In this document: in pieces, positions 48,478 through 60,489 of the stretch
How positions within the stretch are numbered: position 1 is the first letter of the stretch
Layout of the letters: each line of letters starts with the position of its first letter
Origin: Loxodes magnus
Taxonomy: Eukaryota; Ciliophora; Karyorelictea; Loxodida; Loxodidae
Assembly: GCA_946699065.1 (NCBI GenBank)
Contig: CAMPDV010000252.1
Location: 124,001 to 188,000, forward strand
Reading direction: 5' to 3'
DNA length: 64,000 nucleotides
Notes under the pieces: generated by a model
What the model saw: the letters and a program-made list of their open reading frames with translations, nothing else
Database searches by the model: none
Told to the model about the DNA's origin: nothing
Program-made: the position numbers and the translations under genes

Positions 48478-49900
48478 CTCATTACCAGCATCTTTTAAAA
48501 TGATACTACTTTGATATAAATATCTCTTATTTTTCATCTTATGATTAATCTATTTATTTCTATATTCATAGTATATTTCTCTATTATCAAATGATTCTTT
48601 AAATAATTTCTTTTTATTGTTCTTATTGTTCTTATTTTTCTTCAATTTCTTTTATTTTATATTGTAACTAAGAAAATAAAATTAAAATATTTGAGGGATT
48701 TAATTGAATTATTTGTCTCTTTCATCTAGTTTATATTCCATTCACGATTACATGTTAATTTTTGCATCCTCTATAGATGTAAAATAAAGGTTTAGTTTTT
48801 TCACCTATTTTTCATATTTATATTCTAATTTTTCAATCTTTAATCTTTTTTGTTTTAATTATCATTTTAGATTTTATATCTTTAATCAAAAAATCCATGA
48901 GATTATTGTACTTTATCTTTTAAAGGCGATTATTCATTTTAAATAGATTATTATTCTTATTTTTTTAGATATTCATGAGAGAAATATGTTATTTCTTAGC
49001 TGACTTTTTATATTACATATTTAATAAAATGAAAGAAAGAGTAAAGATTGAATTTAATAAGAAAATATTAAAATTCAATATTTTAGAAAGAGAAGAGTAA
49101 AGGCTATTATTGTATTTTGAATAAACATTTTTACAAAATACGTTTAAAATTTTTTTAAATGGATGATAAAAAAATAAAGTTAAAAATTAAAAAATTTTAT
49201 AAAGATAAAAAAATATATAAGTATATAAAAGAATCTTAATGCTATCAAATAATTGATTGCGAAGAAAAAGGCTAACAAAATGAAACTATTCAAATGCAGA
49301 ATACCATATTTAAGCTAATCTCATTTGGAGGATTGCTCCTCCCTTTTTAAATTTATAATAATAAATAAACATGATTCCTCAATTGATATAATCTTCTCGT
49401 TTTGGTTGAATTTATTTTATTCTGCTTATAGAAAATTTATTGTTACTTCAAAAATTTTTCATATATTTATTCCTATTTTTTCTATTAGTTCAATCCTTTT
49501 CTTGCTCTGTTCGTGTTAATAGTTCTAAAGTTACTTCTAGCATTATAATTTTTTTATATTGCTTCCTTTATTGATTCAGTAATTTAGACTCAATACAACT
49601 CCTTTCTATAAATTTAGCTTTCTCACAAGCAATTAAATAATTTAATTTGCTCTAAATTCTATTTTCTTAAATTTTTTTTAAAAATAATCAATATTATCTT
49701 AACAGATGTATTATTTCCTACAGAATCGAAATATTAACATATTTCTCTGATTGCAAGTATATGTTAATTTGCTCCTATAAATATGTAAAATATTCCCATT
49801 ACTTATTTTAAATGAATTGTTTTTTTATTTATGATAGGAAACTGACTAAATTTATCTTTTTTATTTAAGTTGCATATTTACTTCTCTTTTATTAAACTAT
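48478..49900 (-). pseudogene. Coiled-coil protein remnant
   Basis: The minus strand encodes Lys/Glu/Gln-rich segments. About 49,600-49,500 reads ACEKAKFIERSCIESKLLNQ then IIMLEVTLELLTRTEQEKD. A frame just after reads KTRRLYQLRNHVYLLL. 48,830-48,740 reads IEKLEYKYEKQVKKLNLYFT and SIEDAKINMQ. The last segment, ending at TGA 48,478, reads FDNREIYYEYRNKQINHKMK. It looks like a longer relative of the CC-ORF proteins or an unrelated coiled-coil protein. Frame changes are evident. Confidence 0.4.
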
Positions 49901-50760
49901 AAATTTTTATTTACATAAATAATTTATTATTATTTTTTACATTTAAATACATTAAATTATACTTTAAATTATCTAGTTTATAAATTTAAATATTGTATAA
50001 ATATAATCGATATATTATATACTAAATGTTTAATTTACTTTTTATCGAATAGTTATTTATTTTTTCTGTTTCAATTTTTACAGATAATATTAAAACCGTT
50101 TTTAATTATTCAACATTAGAGCGAAAATTTTTTTAATAAATTAACACTTAAATAAATAAATATAACGAAATTTATTTTCAGAATATTACTAAAAAATAAA
50201 TAAAAATTTTTTATATTAAAGCGAAATGTATATATATTTGGTAAGTTTTATGAAGATAATTATATATTGACTTTAAGATATTTTATAAAGTTTACATATA
50301 CAATTTATTTTATTTTTATTGATAAATATAATATTTAATACATATTTTTTTAATTGCCATTAAAAGTTAATTTTTATATTTAAATATTTTCTTTAAAAGA
50401 AAAAAATAAAAATTCAAGTTTGCAACAACTCAAAAATTTAAAAAATGCTTTCATTTTTAAATACCTTAAAAAAATTATTTAATAAATGTGACTTATAAAT
50501 TTAATGCTAAATTTTACTTTTCTTTTGTAGTAAGTTCAAAAACAATAAAAAAAAACAGATTATTTTTAATGTAATTTTATAATAGTAAAAAATAAAAGAT
50601 AGTTAAATAAATGTTCAGAAAACTCTTTACAAAATAAATAGAAATATAACTTAAAACAAATGATTAAATTAAAAAATTCTATCAGATTTCATCAAATATA
50701 CATCAAATAAAAAATAGAAAACTATAGTGTTAAAATTAAAAAAAATACAGAAATTATTTA
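49901..50760. other. A+T-rich spacer, no gene seen
   Basis: Nothing recognised on either strand. Confidence 0.5.
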
Positions 50761-51560
50761 TCAAAAATTTAAAAATTATCCAAAGATAGATATCCATTAC
50801 TATTATCTTTTGTTAATTAAATTTTTTATAACGTAATATTTTGTATAATTTCCATCTTTTTTCTTCTTATATTTCTTTTTTTATTTAAGTTTAAAGTAAT
50901 TTTTTTAATGTAAGAAATTTTGATATCCTTTATTACTTTTAGGTATTGTAAAAAGGTAGAAAATTCTTTCTTTATTTTTTTTCGATCTAAATTTCATTTT
51001 TGCCTTCTTTTACCTTTTTAATTTTACAACTTATTTGATTTTACAGTTCTTGCTCCTTCTATACTCTTATTCCATTTTATAATCATGATTTTTTTTAGTA
51101 AAGTTTATAAATAAATTTGTTTAATTATTTTGCATATTCTTAAAGACATTTTTATCTTGTTCATAATACATAGACTGGATAAATTTACCGATTTAATTAA
51201 TTTTCATTGTCCTTCTTAAGTCTCTTAATCTCAACTTTAAGTTAGATTCTACTTTATTTAGTTACTCAAAACTTATTTATTCAGTTGTGAAAAATTCTGA
51301 GAGCTCTTAATGAATATTGCTTTTTCTATTTTTTCGACTTTACTTCTTATATTAGAGTTGAAAATAATGTCAGTATTTTAGTGTTGATTTTTCTTTTTCC
51401 AATAATTATTCGAAAGTTAAAAATCCTACTTTTTCTTTAGAGATTAGATAAAATATTTTATTATTTTTTACATCTTTTTTTACTGAAAAATATTCTTAAG
51501 TTTTGTTAGTGATTAAGTTTTTAGTTGAATTTATAATCAAAATCAGTATAAAAGCAAATA
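50761..51560 (-). CDS. CC-ORF copy, 202-codon open frame
   Basis: Open from 51,369 to the TGA at 50,761, 202 codons, the same length as the 45-kb ORF though without an ATG at its start. It contains SNIHQELSEF, then EQISFEQLNKVESNLKLRLR, which aligns with SVLHQEVSEF and QMSMEQLIKVVLNL of the 45-kb copy. The second half becomes very Lys-rich (KLKRQKKAKMKFRSKKNKER) and is probably out of the original frame. Upstream sequence to about 51,560 reads FNSNIRSKVEKIEKAIFIKS in another frame. Older and more A+T-rich than the 45-kb copy. Confidence 0.55.
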
Positions 51561-52480
51561 TTTGATTAATATTTACAATATTAACTTACCGGTTTTGCAC
51601 TTTATATTATGTTATCATATTTAATTCTATCATTAAATAAAACTAAAGCTAATATTTTATCTTTTCTTCTTTCATTTTTAATATTTAAGTTTTATTTAAT
51701 ATTTTTATTTTTTTATCTTTCAATTTAAATATTTTTCAATAACGTATACTTTTATATTTTTATTAATAGACATTTTTTAATTTTTTTTTAATTGAATTCT
51801 TTTTACGATTATTGTTGAAATATATCATTTTACTATCAGTTTTAAAATTTGACTTTAAATCTTTAATAATCTTTAATTAACTATTTTTTTATATACTTAA
51901 CAAAAATTGTTTATTCTTTGTCTAATATTAAGCGTTTAATTATTTAAGCTTTGAATATCTTTATAGATCAAGATAAAGATTATAACAGTAAAAAAAGTGT
52001 AAAATAAAATTACTAAATGAATTATCTATAAGCATTTAGAAATTGAACTTGCTAGTTACTAAGAAAATAAGTAGTATTTTTAATAAGTTATAAAGAAAGA
52101 AAAAGTAAATGAAAAGAAAAATGAAAATTATAAAATTTTAAATTACTCTTTCTATGAAATAAATAAGTTAGTAGTGAATCTGATTAAAATTTTAAAATAA
52201 TATAATCTTATGATATTATAATAGTTTTTAAAAAAGCATAATGCTTCTTAAAAATAAAAGAGATATCATTCTTTAAAATTCATAAAGAATGTATATGTTA
52301 AAAAATAGAATAAATTCACTATTTATATGTAAAAGTTTAGCACAAAAGTAAATAGAAGATAATTAATTTTAATTTTATATGCAAAGTAATTAAGGAAATG
52401 GAAAATTTTTATTATTATAATTTACAAGTTTACAATTTACGTTTTAATGAAAAAATTTGCAAAAGTTTTAAATTATAATA
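51561..52480. other. A+T-rich spacer, no gene seen
   Basis: Nothing recognised on either strand. Confidence 0.5.
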
Positions 52481-52484
52481 TTAT

Positions 52485-52860
52485 GTTTTAAAGAAATCTC
52501 AACAACTCCAAGTTAGCAACATTATGAAGCTTGAAAAAAAAGTTTGATATTTTTTGTAAAAATTAAAATGAAGAAGAAAAATTAGGGAAAATAATTTTAA
52601 AATCTTCTTTAAAGAAGTCTATATAACCTTGTTTAAGAACTTGAGAAGTTTTAAAAGTAAGCGGGATAAAATTTCTTAAAAAGTAAAATGAAAAAGAAAA
52701 ATAAGAAAAAGAGTTAGAAAATCCGTTTTAAAGAAATCAAAAAGCCTTGAGTTAACAGCATTATAAAACTTGAAAAAGTGAGCGCGTTAACATTTCTAAA
52801 TTTTAAAATTATAAAAATTCTAAAATTTATTCTTTCATAAAGAAAAGAAACTTAAAAAAT
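52485..52860. repeat. Short tandem array, about 119-bp unit, 3 copies
   Basis: Units start AAAGAA(A/G)TC followed by CCAAGTT/CTTGTTT/CTTGAGTT and (A)ACTTGA(G)AA at about 52,490, 52,608 and 52,728. Each has a GAAGAAAAA..AGGG/AAG block before the next unit. Part of the unit (GAAGTTAGAAAATCAGTTTTAA) recurs once at about 60,500. Confidence 0.55.
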
Positions 52861-53109
52861 TAAAGATGCTATTTTATAAATTATATATTATGTAATTAAG
52901 ATATTTAAATTATTTCAACTCCTAAAAAAATTTCAATTATCAACTTAAAGAAACTTTAAATTAAGCTTAAATATAAGAGGAGTAGAACTTTATTAGTTTA
53001 TTTAATAAAATAGACTGCTTATTTCTTATTAAATAAAAGATAAAACGTTCAGACAAGAAATGAATTAGGAATAAACCAAGATGTTTTGTATGCAAATAAA
53101 CTGGATATA

Positions 53110-53345
53110 AATATAGACAATGTTAGAAATTGAAATTAATTAAATAATAGTACTAATATTAGGATAAGATTAGACGAGAATTCTGTAACTAATTTTATCC
53201 GTCAGGAGGTCAAATCTTCAAACCGAAGTGGTACACAATCCAAGGCGACTGAAGAAAGAGTTCTGAAGGGAGCTGGTTCCAGCCAGGTTATCAAACTGGT
53301 TCTGTGAACACGAGGCTGAAACTCCTCCAAGTTCACTAAACTCCA
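53110..53345 (+). other. G+C-rich foldable module
   Basis: The segment 53,185-53,335 is about 50% G+C in DNA that is otherwise about 20%. An outer stem can form between GGAGG at 53,206 and CTCCTCC near 53,325. Inside are the hairpins CTTC-AAAC-CGAAG and GCTGG-TT-CCAGC, plus CCAG/CTGG flanking GTTATCAAA. One plus-strand frame is open across it for about 57 codons (KSSNRSGTQSKATEERVLKG). It could therefore be a coding remnant, a structured RNA, or a retroelement 3' end like those at 24.46 and 45.95 kb. Confidence 0.45.
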
Positions 53346-54356
53346 ATTTAAACTTTTTAATTTAGTAATATATATATAAAATATAAAACAATCATTATGT
53401 TAGTATATCTTTATTATAATAATATTATAAATAAGACTAAAACATTATTAGGTATGTATATTAACAGAAAATTCAAAGTTGTAAATGGTTTTTTTTATAA
53501 AAATAAAAATTTAATTAATTTTAAACAAATAAAAAATCATAATAATAAATAATCTTCTTAAAAACAAGTATAATATATCTAAAAGAATACAAAAATTCAA
53601 GTAATAAATATAGGGAATTAAAAAATAAATAAAAAAATAAGTTAATAGTATCTTACGCATGTATTTTTGATGAAAATCAAAAAATTTTTGTTAAGATGCA
53701 TAAAAACATAAATTTAATTTTTTTTAATAAAAAAATAGGATATAATTAAAATTTTTTAAATATCTTTATTTATTTTAAATCTCTAGAAGCAAGTGATAAA
53801 TCATTCGATAGGCAAGAATTTATTTCGTAATGATCAAACAAAAAAAAGTAATAAAATAAAGATTAAAATTTGTAGTTAAAATTTGTATAAGCAATTCATT
53901 ATATTTCCAAAGTTTAAATTATATAATATGATAAAAAATATAAAAGTTACAAAAAATTAATCTTTCGAACAAATTAAAGATTTATTTTTTAATTTGTAAT
54001 TAAGTAAGTTTGATTTAATTAAATCTTAATAAATTTTATGCTTGTAATAATCTAACATTAATTAAAAAAATTATTAAAATAAATAAAACTAATTGCATTA
54101 AAATTTATAAATTAAAAAATTAAAATAAATACAAACATCATAAAAATATAATTAATAAAATTTATTATTTGTAAAATTTAAGAATGTAAGATTCTTTATA
54201 AATAAATTAATTTTTATAAACTAAAATTTTATATGAGCAAGTATTGATATGTAAAGTGCTAGTCTTTAATACAAATTTATAAATATTTAAATATTTAGAT
54301 AACAATTAAATCTTCTATTTAGAAGGTAAATATATTTTCATTAATTTTAACTTAAA
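53346..54356. other. A+T-rich spacer, no gene seen
   Basis: Nothing recognised on either strand. Confidence 0.5.
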
Positions 54357-54592
54357 GAGTTTTGGACTGCAATTTCTTGCAGTTTTACGACCCCAACACT
54401 CCCTTCATGGGATAACGGGGATATCCTGTTGCTTTCGAAAAGCAGCTGTCAGGGAGCTCTATCGATATGGGCAGCCAGGCTTCAAGTCCTACCAGGAGTG
54501 GATAATCAATAGGAAGGCGTTCCCTTGCAAAAGTTGACTTTGACCAGGGACTTTCTCAGCGACAGGAAAGGAAACGTTAAAATTATTTAGTT
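54357..54592 (+). ncRNA. G+C-rich island with several strong hairpins; candidate structured RNA
   Basis: About 235 bases at roughly 50% G+C with sharp edges into A+T-rich DNA. Hairpins visible in order: ACTGCAA-TTTC-TTGCAGT; GCTTT-CGA-AAAGC; TCCT-ACC-AGGA; TCCCT...AGGGA closing CAAAAG-TTGA-CTTTG; and CTTTC-TCAGCGACAG-GAAAG. One plus-strand frame is also open for about 55 codons (ELYRYGQPGFKSYQEWI). No known RNA family was recognised: it does not match U1, U2, U4, U6, 5S, telomerase RNA, or the RNase P and SRP signatures I know. Alternatives are a coding relic of a G+C-richer element or a transposon end. Confidence 0.4.
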
Positions 54593-55028
54593 ATGCCTTT
54601 TTTATTTTTCTGCCGCTAATATAATTTTTATTATTTTGCTATAAAAATATAAAAATTAATAATAAATCAGTATTTATGGAAATATCGCATTTACTAATAA
54701 ATTGATATTTTCTTAATTATTTGATTATATTTTATTTTAATAATCTTATTAAATTTTAATTTCAAAAAATTACTCTTTAAGCTAAATTAAAATTAGATTC
54801 ATTAATATTAATAAAATAATTATTCTTAAAATAATATTAAAAAATCTATATAAAATTATTTCTAAATATCTTATAATCTATTTAAAGATATTAGAATTAT
54901 TAAATTAAAAATTTATATTAAAGAAATATTTAATGAAAATATTAAAAATAATCTATTTTAATAATTTAGAAACTTTTCTGTTAATTAAAATAAATATTAT
55001 TTTATCAAATTTATAAATTCAAAAAAAG
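54593..55028. other. A+T-rich spacer, no gene seen
   Basis: Nothing recognised on either strand. Confidence 0.5.
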
Positions 55029-55669
55029 ATGTTAAGATTTAGATTAGGATTTTTTGCAACTCCCAGAAAACAGTAGTTAAAAACATTCTAGAAAAATTTG
55101 TATAAGGAAAAGAAATACAAAAAGGTCAATAAATTGAAAGTTTCACCTATCGGAAATCTCGAATTTCAGCACAAAGAAAAAGAAAGATATAATTAGCCTT
55201 ATAAAATGGTATTAGTAAAAGGTCAAAAAGCTAAAGAAAGATAAGAAAGAAATAGATGGGAAAACATTAAATAGCATAATTACTAAATTTCAGATTGAAA
55301 TATATGAAAGAGGCTTTAGTTTTTTCCTAAGCGATTCAAAAAATCATTACAGCCAATCTTAAAACTAGCAATAGATAGAGAAATATTTTGGTAGCACATT
55401 GAAATTATAAAAAATAATAAATAAAATTGAATGAAAAAGATTATGTTGTAACTATTTTGAAATCATTTACGAAAAACAAGATATCAAGTATTATCTAGGT
55501 GAAAGAAGAGATCAAGCATCACATGCATAGCAATGAGAAGAGTTATAAAGATTTTCAGACTTTTATATTTAAGATCAAGAGTGTTTTTAGATTGGCAGGA
55601 AAGTTTTTGAAATATCTCCAAAAAAAGCCAAAACGCAATTTATCTTGTTTTTCAAATTTAAAATAATGA
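55029..55669 (+). CDS. Unrecognised gene, two open segments
   Basis: First segment: ATG 55,029 to TGA 55,298, 89 codons, starting MLRFRLGFFATPRKQQLKTF and containing KVSPIGNLEFQHKEKERYN. Second segment: open from 55,403 to TGA 55,669, 88 codons, including VVTILKSFTKNKISSIIQVK and HSNEKSYKDFQTFIFKIKSV, ending RNLSCFSNLKQ. Between them a third frame reads IYERGFSFFLSDSKNHYSQS. The order suggests one gene with frame changes or small introns. Composition is clearly less A+T-biased than the flanks. No family recognised, and no second copy noticed. Confidence 0.4.
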
Positions 55670-56630
55670 AGAGATTTTATTTGATAATATAAATAAATAA
55701 AAATTTATTAATTCAATTCCATAACTTTAACGAAACTTTGAAAAAACCATCTATTTATAATAAATTTATAAAAAATTAAAAATTAATCTATTTGAATAAA
55801 TAAAAAAGATATAATCACTTAAAATAGTTGTGAGGCCTTATTTTATAAACAAATAAATATACAAATAAAAATGTTCTGACTCGAAATATAAAATTTTCAA
55901 ACAATTAAACATAATAATAAATTTCTTATGCTTTCTATCATTTTAATTTTGTGAAATACGTTTAATGTATCTGCTTCTTTTTTATTTAATCTTTTAATTC
56001 CTTTAAGTTAGGATAATAATTTAATTAAATATATTTTTTGAAAAAAAGCTTAATAATCTTACAGTTTATAAATTTAAAGAAATTTAGCATAATAGAAAAT
56101 AACTGTAATTTTTACTCTTATTTAAATAATTTAATTAATATTTTATGATTAGTATATCTTTAGAGTGAAAAAGTTCAAAATTTATACGGTTATTAACAGG
56201 AATGCTCAGTTAATCTGAGTTCGTTTAGATTTATTAATTTTTAATCATTTTATTTATACGATTAGTAAAAATGCGAAAATTTTACTAAAATTTAAATTAA
56301 CTTTAAATGATGATTACTGATTTTAAATTTTAAATTTTCTTTTTATTCATTTTTTTAATTTTTTAAATTTATAAAATAATTAATTAGTTTTAATAAAATG
56401 GTATTTTTCTATCTACAAATATAAATTATTATTATTTTTACAAGATAGTCTTTAGATAATTAAATTTCTTCTTTCAGTTCAAAGATTATTTCTATAGAAG
56501 TTAGCATGTTTTAGCTCAGTTTGTGTTTAAAAAAAATTAAATTTTTAATTTGATTTCTTTTCTCTTTTTTAGATTATTTTAATCTTTTATAACTCTTAGT
56601 TTTTATTATATTTTTTTGTTTTTTGATAAT
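55670..56630. other. A+T-rich spacer, no gene seen
   Basis: Nothing recognised on either strand. A small patch at 56,190-56,225 was checked without result. Confidence 0.5.
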
Positions 56631-57059
56631 TCATAGGAGTATAGATTTTTTCTGATAAAACAATTTTTATATTAATGATTTTTTCATCATGATTATATAT
56701 TGCTTTTATAAAAAAGTTTTAGATCTTTTTGGGGTCGAAATTTTCAATTTAATCTCTTTCTTACATTGGATTGTAACTTAACTTATTTAGTAACTTTTAG
56801 ACAATTACAGTTAAGTGTCACAAATCTTGCTATTTAGATTATTAAATTCGTTTTTAATAGTAAAAATAAAAAATTCATTTTAGATTTCGCTCTCAATGAC
56901 ATTTTTTAATCTGTTTATTTTTGGTTCTAATCCCAAATAGTTAAATTAGTCTTGATCATAGAGATTATGAGTTTCTTTAATTAATTTATTAAAAGTTTTC
57001 CAAATTAAGATTTTAAGATTTATGCTCTGCTAATAAAATTGATAAAATAAATTTTTAAC
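56631..57059 (-). CDS. Coiled-coil ORF, CC-ORF-like
   Basis: Open for 142 codons on the minus strand with TGA at 56,631-56,633. It reads NLYDQDQFNYLGLEPKINRL then KNVIESEIQNEFFIF and NEFNNLNSKICDTQLQLSKS. The heptad-like spacing of Leu and Ile and the polar composition fit a coiled coil of the CC-ORF type. It lies just outside the inner edge of the IR-2 right arm and has no partner beside the left arm. No ATG at the start. Confidence 0.4.
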
Positions 57060-57164
57060 TCAAAAAAGTATTTTAAATCTTTATCAATATTTATAACCTA
57101 CAAAATTATAACTTCTTTTAAATTTTAATTATTAAAATTACAAAGTAAGCAATTAGATTAAAGA

Positions 57165-60100
57165 GATATATAAATATTCTACTTCTCTATCCTACTATTT
57201 TATGCTTTTGGAATTCTATTAATTTTAACTTTAGAAGATTGTTTTAAGATGTTTTAATCATGTAATCATAAATAAATACATTATATAGACTTGCTAATTT
57301 AATTAAAAAATCTATTTAAAGATAATTACTTTATTATTTACTATCAATTAAAGTATTCAATATTAAATGTTTTATCATATATTAAAAAGTCAAGATTATG
57401 TGAAGATTCTTTGACTCTAATATGTTTTTAATAGTTAATTATTAATCTTCAATAAAATAAAAAATAAGCGAAAATATTTTTATATTGCTCATTAAGAAAG
57501 CTTCTAAAAGAGTAATAATTTTGAAAACTTATATGAGAATATAATAATACTCATAAATAAAAAAATTAGTATAAAAAATTATGAAACTCATTTCGGTGGA
57601 AAATGTAAAAATATTAATGGATAATAAATGATCATAAAAAGAGGTCAAACAATGAAAAATGACATTTTAATTTTTGCAAGAATAAAAAAGAAAGAACTGA
57701 GAGAGACAAGAAGAAATTAATACAGAGACTGAAAGAAAACTGGAATAAATCAGAATAGAATCCTAATAGAGCAATTGTGTTCCAATTGAAATATATAAAA
57801 GAAAAGAACTAAAACCAAAAGAAATTAGAGATCTATACAAACTTTCGAAAATTGATGACACCAATGTCGGAAATGTCTGTAGCAAGTGGAAATAAGAAGA
57901 TTAATCGGGAGATCGATTGGTGCGAATTGATTACTTTCTTTCCATCGAATTATGAGAAGATCTGACAGAGAAAATGAGAATTACCAGACGGAAGCTAATA
58001 TGCTTTTTAGAGAAAGGAGAATCTTACAGACTTTTAAAACTTTTAAAAATTCTAGTCAATAGTTTATTTTACTTTGAATTGAATATGAAAAATAATTAAT
58101 TATTGATAAAATTAATAGTGATATAGAAAACCTTTAAAGTTTTTAACTTAAAAAGTTAAAAAAATAGTTAAGCTTTCCTTTACTATATAATTTCTAAAAG
58201 TTATAGTAAAAATAATTAAAAATTATGCAATATAAAATAGAATGAAAATTTACTTTTAAAAGAATTTTAAATTAATTTGAAAACAAGAATAAAATATAAA
58301 ATTATATAGATATATTAAAAATCTTTATTAAAATTATAAATATGAGAGTCAATAGCTATAGACAAAAAAATATTTAATTAATAATAATAATTCAATTTTT
58401 CTAATGATAAATAAAAATAGTTTAAAGTTGTAATAAATAAATAAATTAAATTGAGAGATAAAAGCGAAAATATATTTTTCTACAAAAAATTAAAAGATAA
58501 AATTTAAATAATTTTAATCAAAAAGGCTAAAAGAATTTTTTTTAATAATAGCGAAAATAAAAGAAAAATAAATTAAATATAAAAATATAAATTTACATAC
58601 GCTTTATTATATAAAATTTAAGTTTAATAAACTAAATTCATTTATTCGATTATTTATTTTTATGTTTTTCTGAATCTTTAAATTTAGTCTTAAAGATTAT
58701 TTGCTTATCAATTCCTTTTGCTCAAAAAGTAAATTTAAAGACGATGTGAACTAAATTAAGGATACAAATAAAGATTATTTGAAACAGTTAAAAATTAAAA
58801 TTTTAAATATAAAATTAATTAAACTAATTAAATATTAGACAAAATAAGTTTAATACATTTTAAAAGTAAAAATTTATTACTATAACTGATAATAAATAAT
58901 TTGCTTAAATTTGTAAAATAAAACTTCTATTATTCAATTTTTTCAGTTGAGCAACAAAAGAGAAAAAAGATTATATTTAACTTGAAAATATTTATTTATT
59001 AAAGAGATTTTTATTTGAAAATAGGATTTATTATGTAATTTATAAATCACAACATTTTTATTTTTTATTAAATGTAAAATATAAAATTTAGATATTGTAA
59101 ACTTTTAAATATTGTTAAATTAAATAAAAAAGTTTCTATTTTTTGAAAATTATTCTAATTATTTCATAAATTTATTTTATTTTACTAAACTATCATTATG
59201 CAATTATTGATATTTTACTTCTAATTTTAAATAAGATAGCTAATTTTCTAATAAATTTTGTTTTTTTCTAAATTAACTAGAATAGATAAATTAAATATTT
59301 GTATTTTAACTCTTTATTATGAGATACTTTAAATCATTCAAATTACTGTTTTTAATTTTAATTATTAAATATTAAACAATTATGAAGAAATAAACTAGAA
59401 ATAATTTATTCTTTGCTTCTCTTCTTTATTTAAAGATAAGGAAGTTGTTTCTAAAAGGATTAACTTAGACAGGAATTGACTACATTAAAGGAATAGATTA
59501 AATCTAAATTTAATTATAGTGATTTTAAGAAATTAAGAACTTGCTAAGAAATTACAAGGCAAGGACTCTAAATGGACACATCGAAAGATTTAAGTTCCCG
59601 GATATATAAATCTTTAATTTAGAGATATTTATGTGAATTTTAAATTTTCATAAGATAATAAGTTGATAATTAAAGTTCTGAATTAATTTATAAAATAATT
59701 TCTAAACAGGTGACTTATTAATATTTTTAAATTACACTACCTTATTTCTTTTACAAAATAATCATTTTAGATAATTATAAAAGTTTTATGTTTGGAAAAT
59801 TTATTTAACTAGAAATTTAAAATAAATAGAATTTTTTAAGACAAAATGTAGCTTGAAATGCTTTTTTCTTAAATTTTTTATTCCTAAAATGAATATTTTT
59901 CTAAATTTTTAAATGATCAATTTTTTATTTTACATTCAACTAGACAACCATCTACCTAAAGTATATTGCATATTTTACATATTTTTAATGAAAATTGTTT
60001 AATTAATTTTGAATAATTACTAATTTTTTTAATTATATTTAAAATATTTTATTATTTTGTTTGCTTTTAGTTAATTAGAACACTTTAAAAATAATGTTTG

Positions 60101-60310
60101 ATTTCTAAATTTAATAGTATTTAGTAATTTTAAAATATTTCACTCAGAAAGCAATTTATATTTTTCAAGAAAAAGTATAAGCTTTTATTTAAAATTTTAT
60201 AATTAAAGATAGAACTTTATTAAAAGAAGGATAAGATAAGATAGTTACAATTAATGATAAGATAAAATTTCGAAAATAAAAATAAAAAATGAGAATATAA
60301 GTTTAACTTA
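57165..60310. repeat. IR-2, right arm of the second long inverted repeat
   Basis: Reverse complement of 15,770-18,625 (landmarks given there). The part 58,110-60,300 is A+T-rich with no gene seen. Confidence 0.85.
57644..58110 (+). pseudogene. CC-ORF copy in the right IR-2 arm
   Basis: Begins ATGAAAAATGACATTTTAAT, matching MENDILIL of the left-arm copy. Frames read KKKLIQRLKENWNKSEQNPN, then VPIEIYKRKELKPKEIRDLY, then DLTEKMRITRRKLICFLEKG. The left arm keeps one frame through the same DNA, whereas here the frame changes several times. It is the more damaged of the pair. Confidence 0.55.
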
Positions 60311-60489
60311 ATTATAAAATAATATTTCAAAAATTATACTAACATTTTTTAAATACTTTATTTTCTTTTAAACTTAATTCAAGTTAAAGAAAATAAAATT
60401 TTAGATACCAATGATGATAAATAAAATAATAACATACAAAAATTTTACATTATTGATTACCCGATTTTTTTGGAGTAATAAAGTGAAAA

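Noticed and set aside
311-49519. Standard-code ORFs of 60-90 codons across the window
   Set aside because: Most are in the wrong frame or strand relative to the ciliate-code reading, are Phe/Leu/Ile-rich, and have no partner among the repeat copies. Those kept were kept for similarity between copies.
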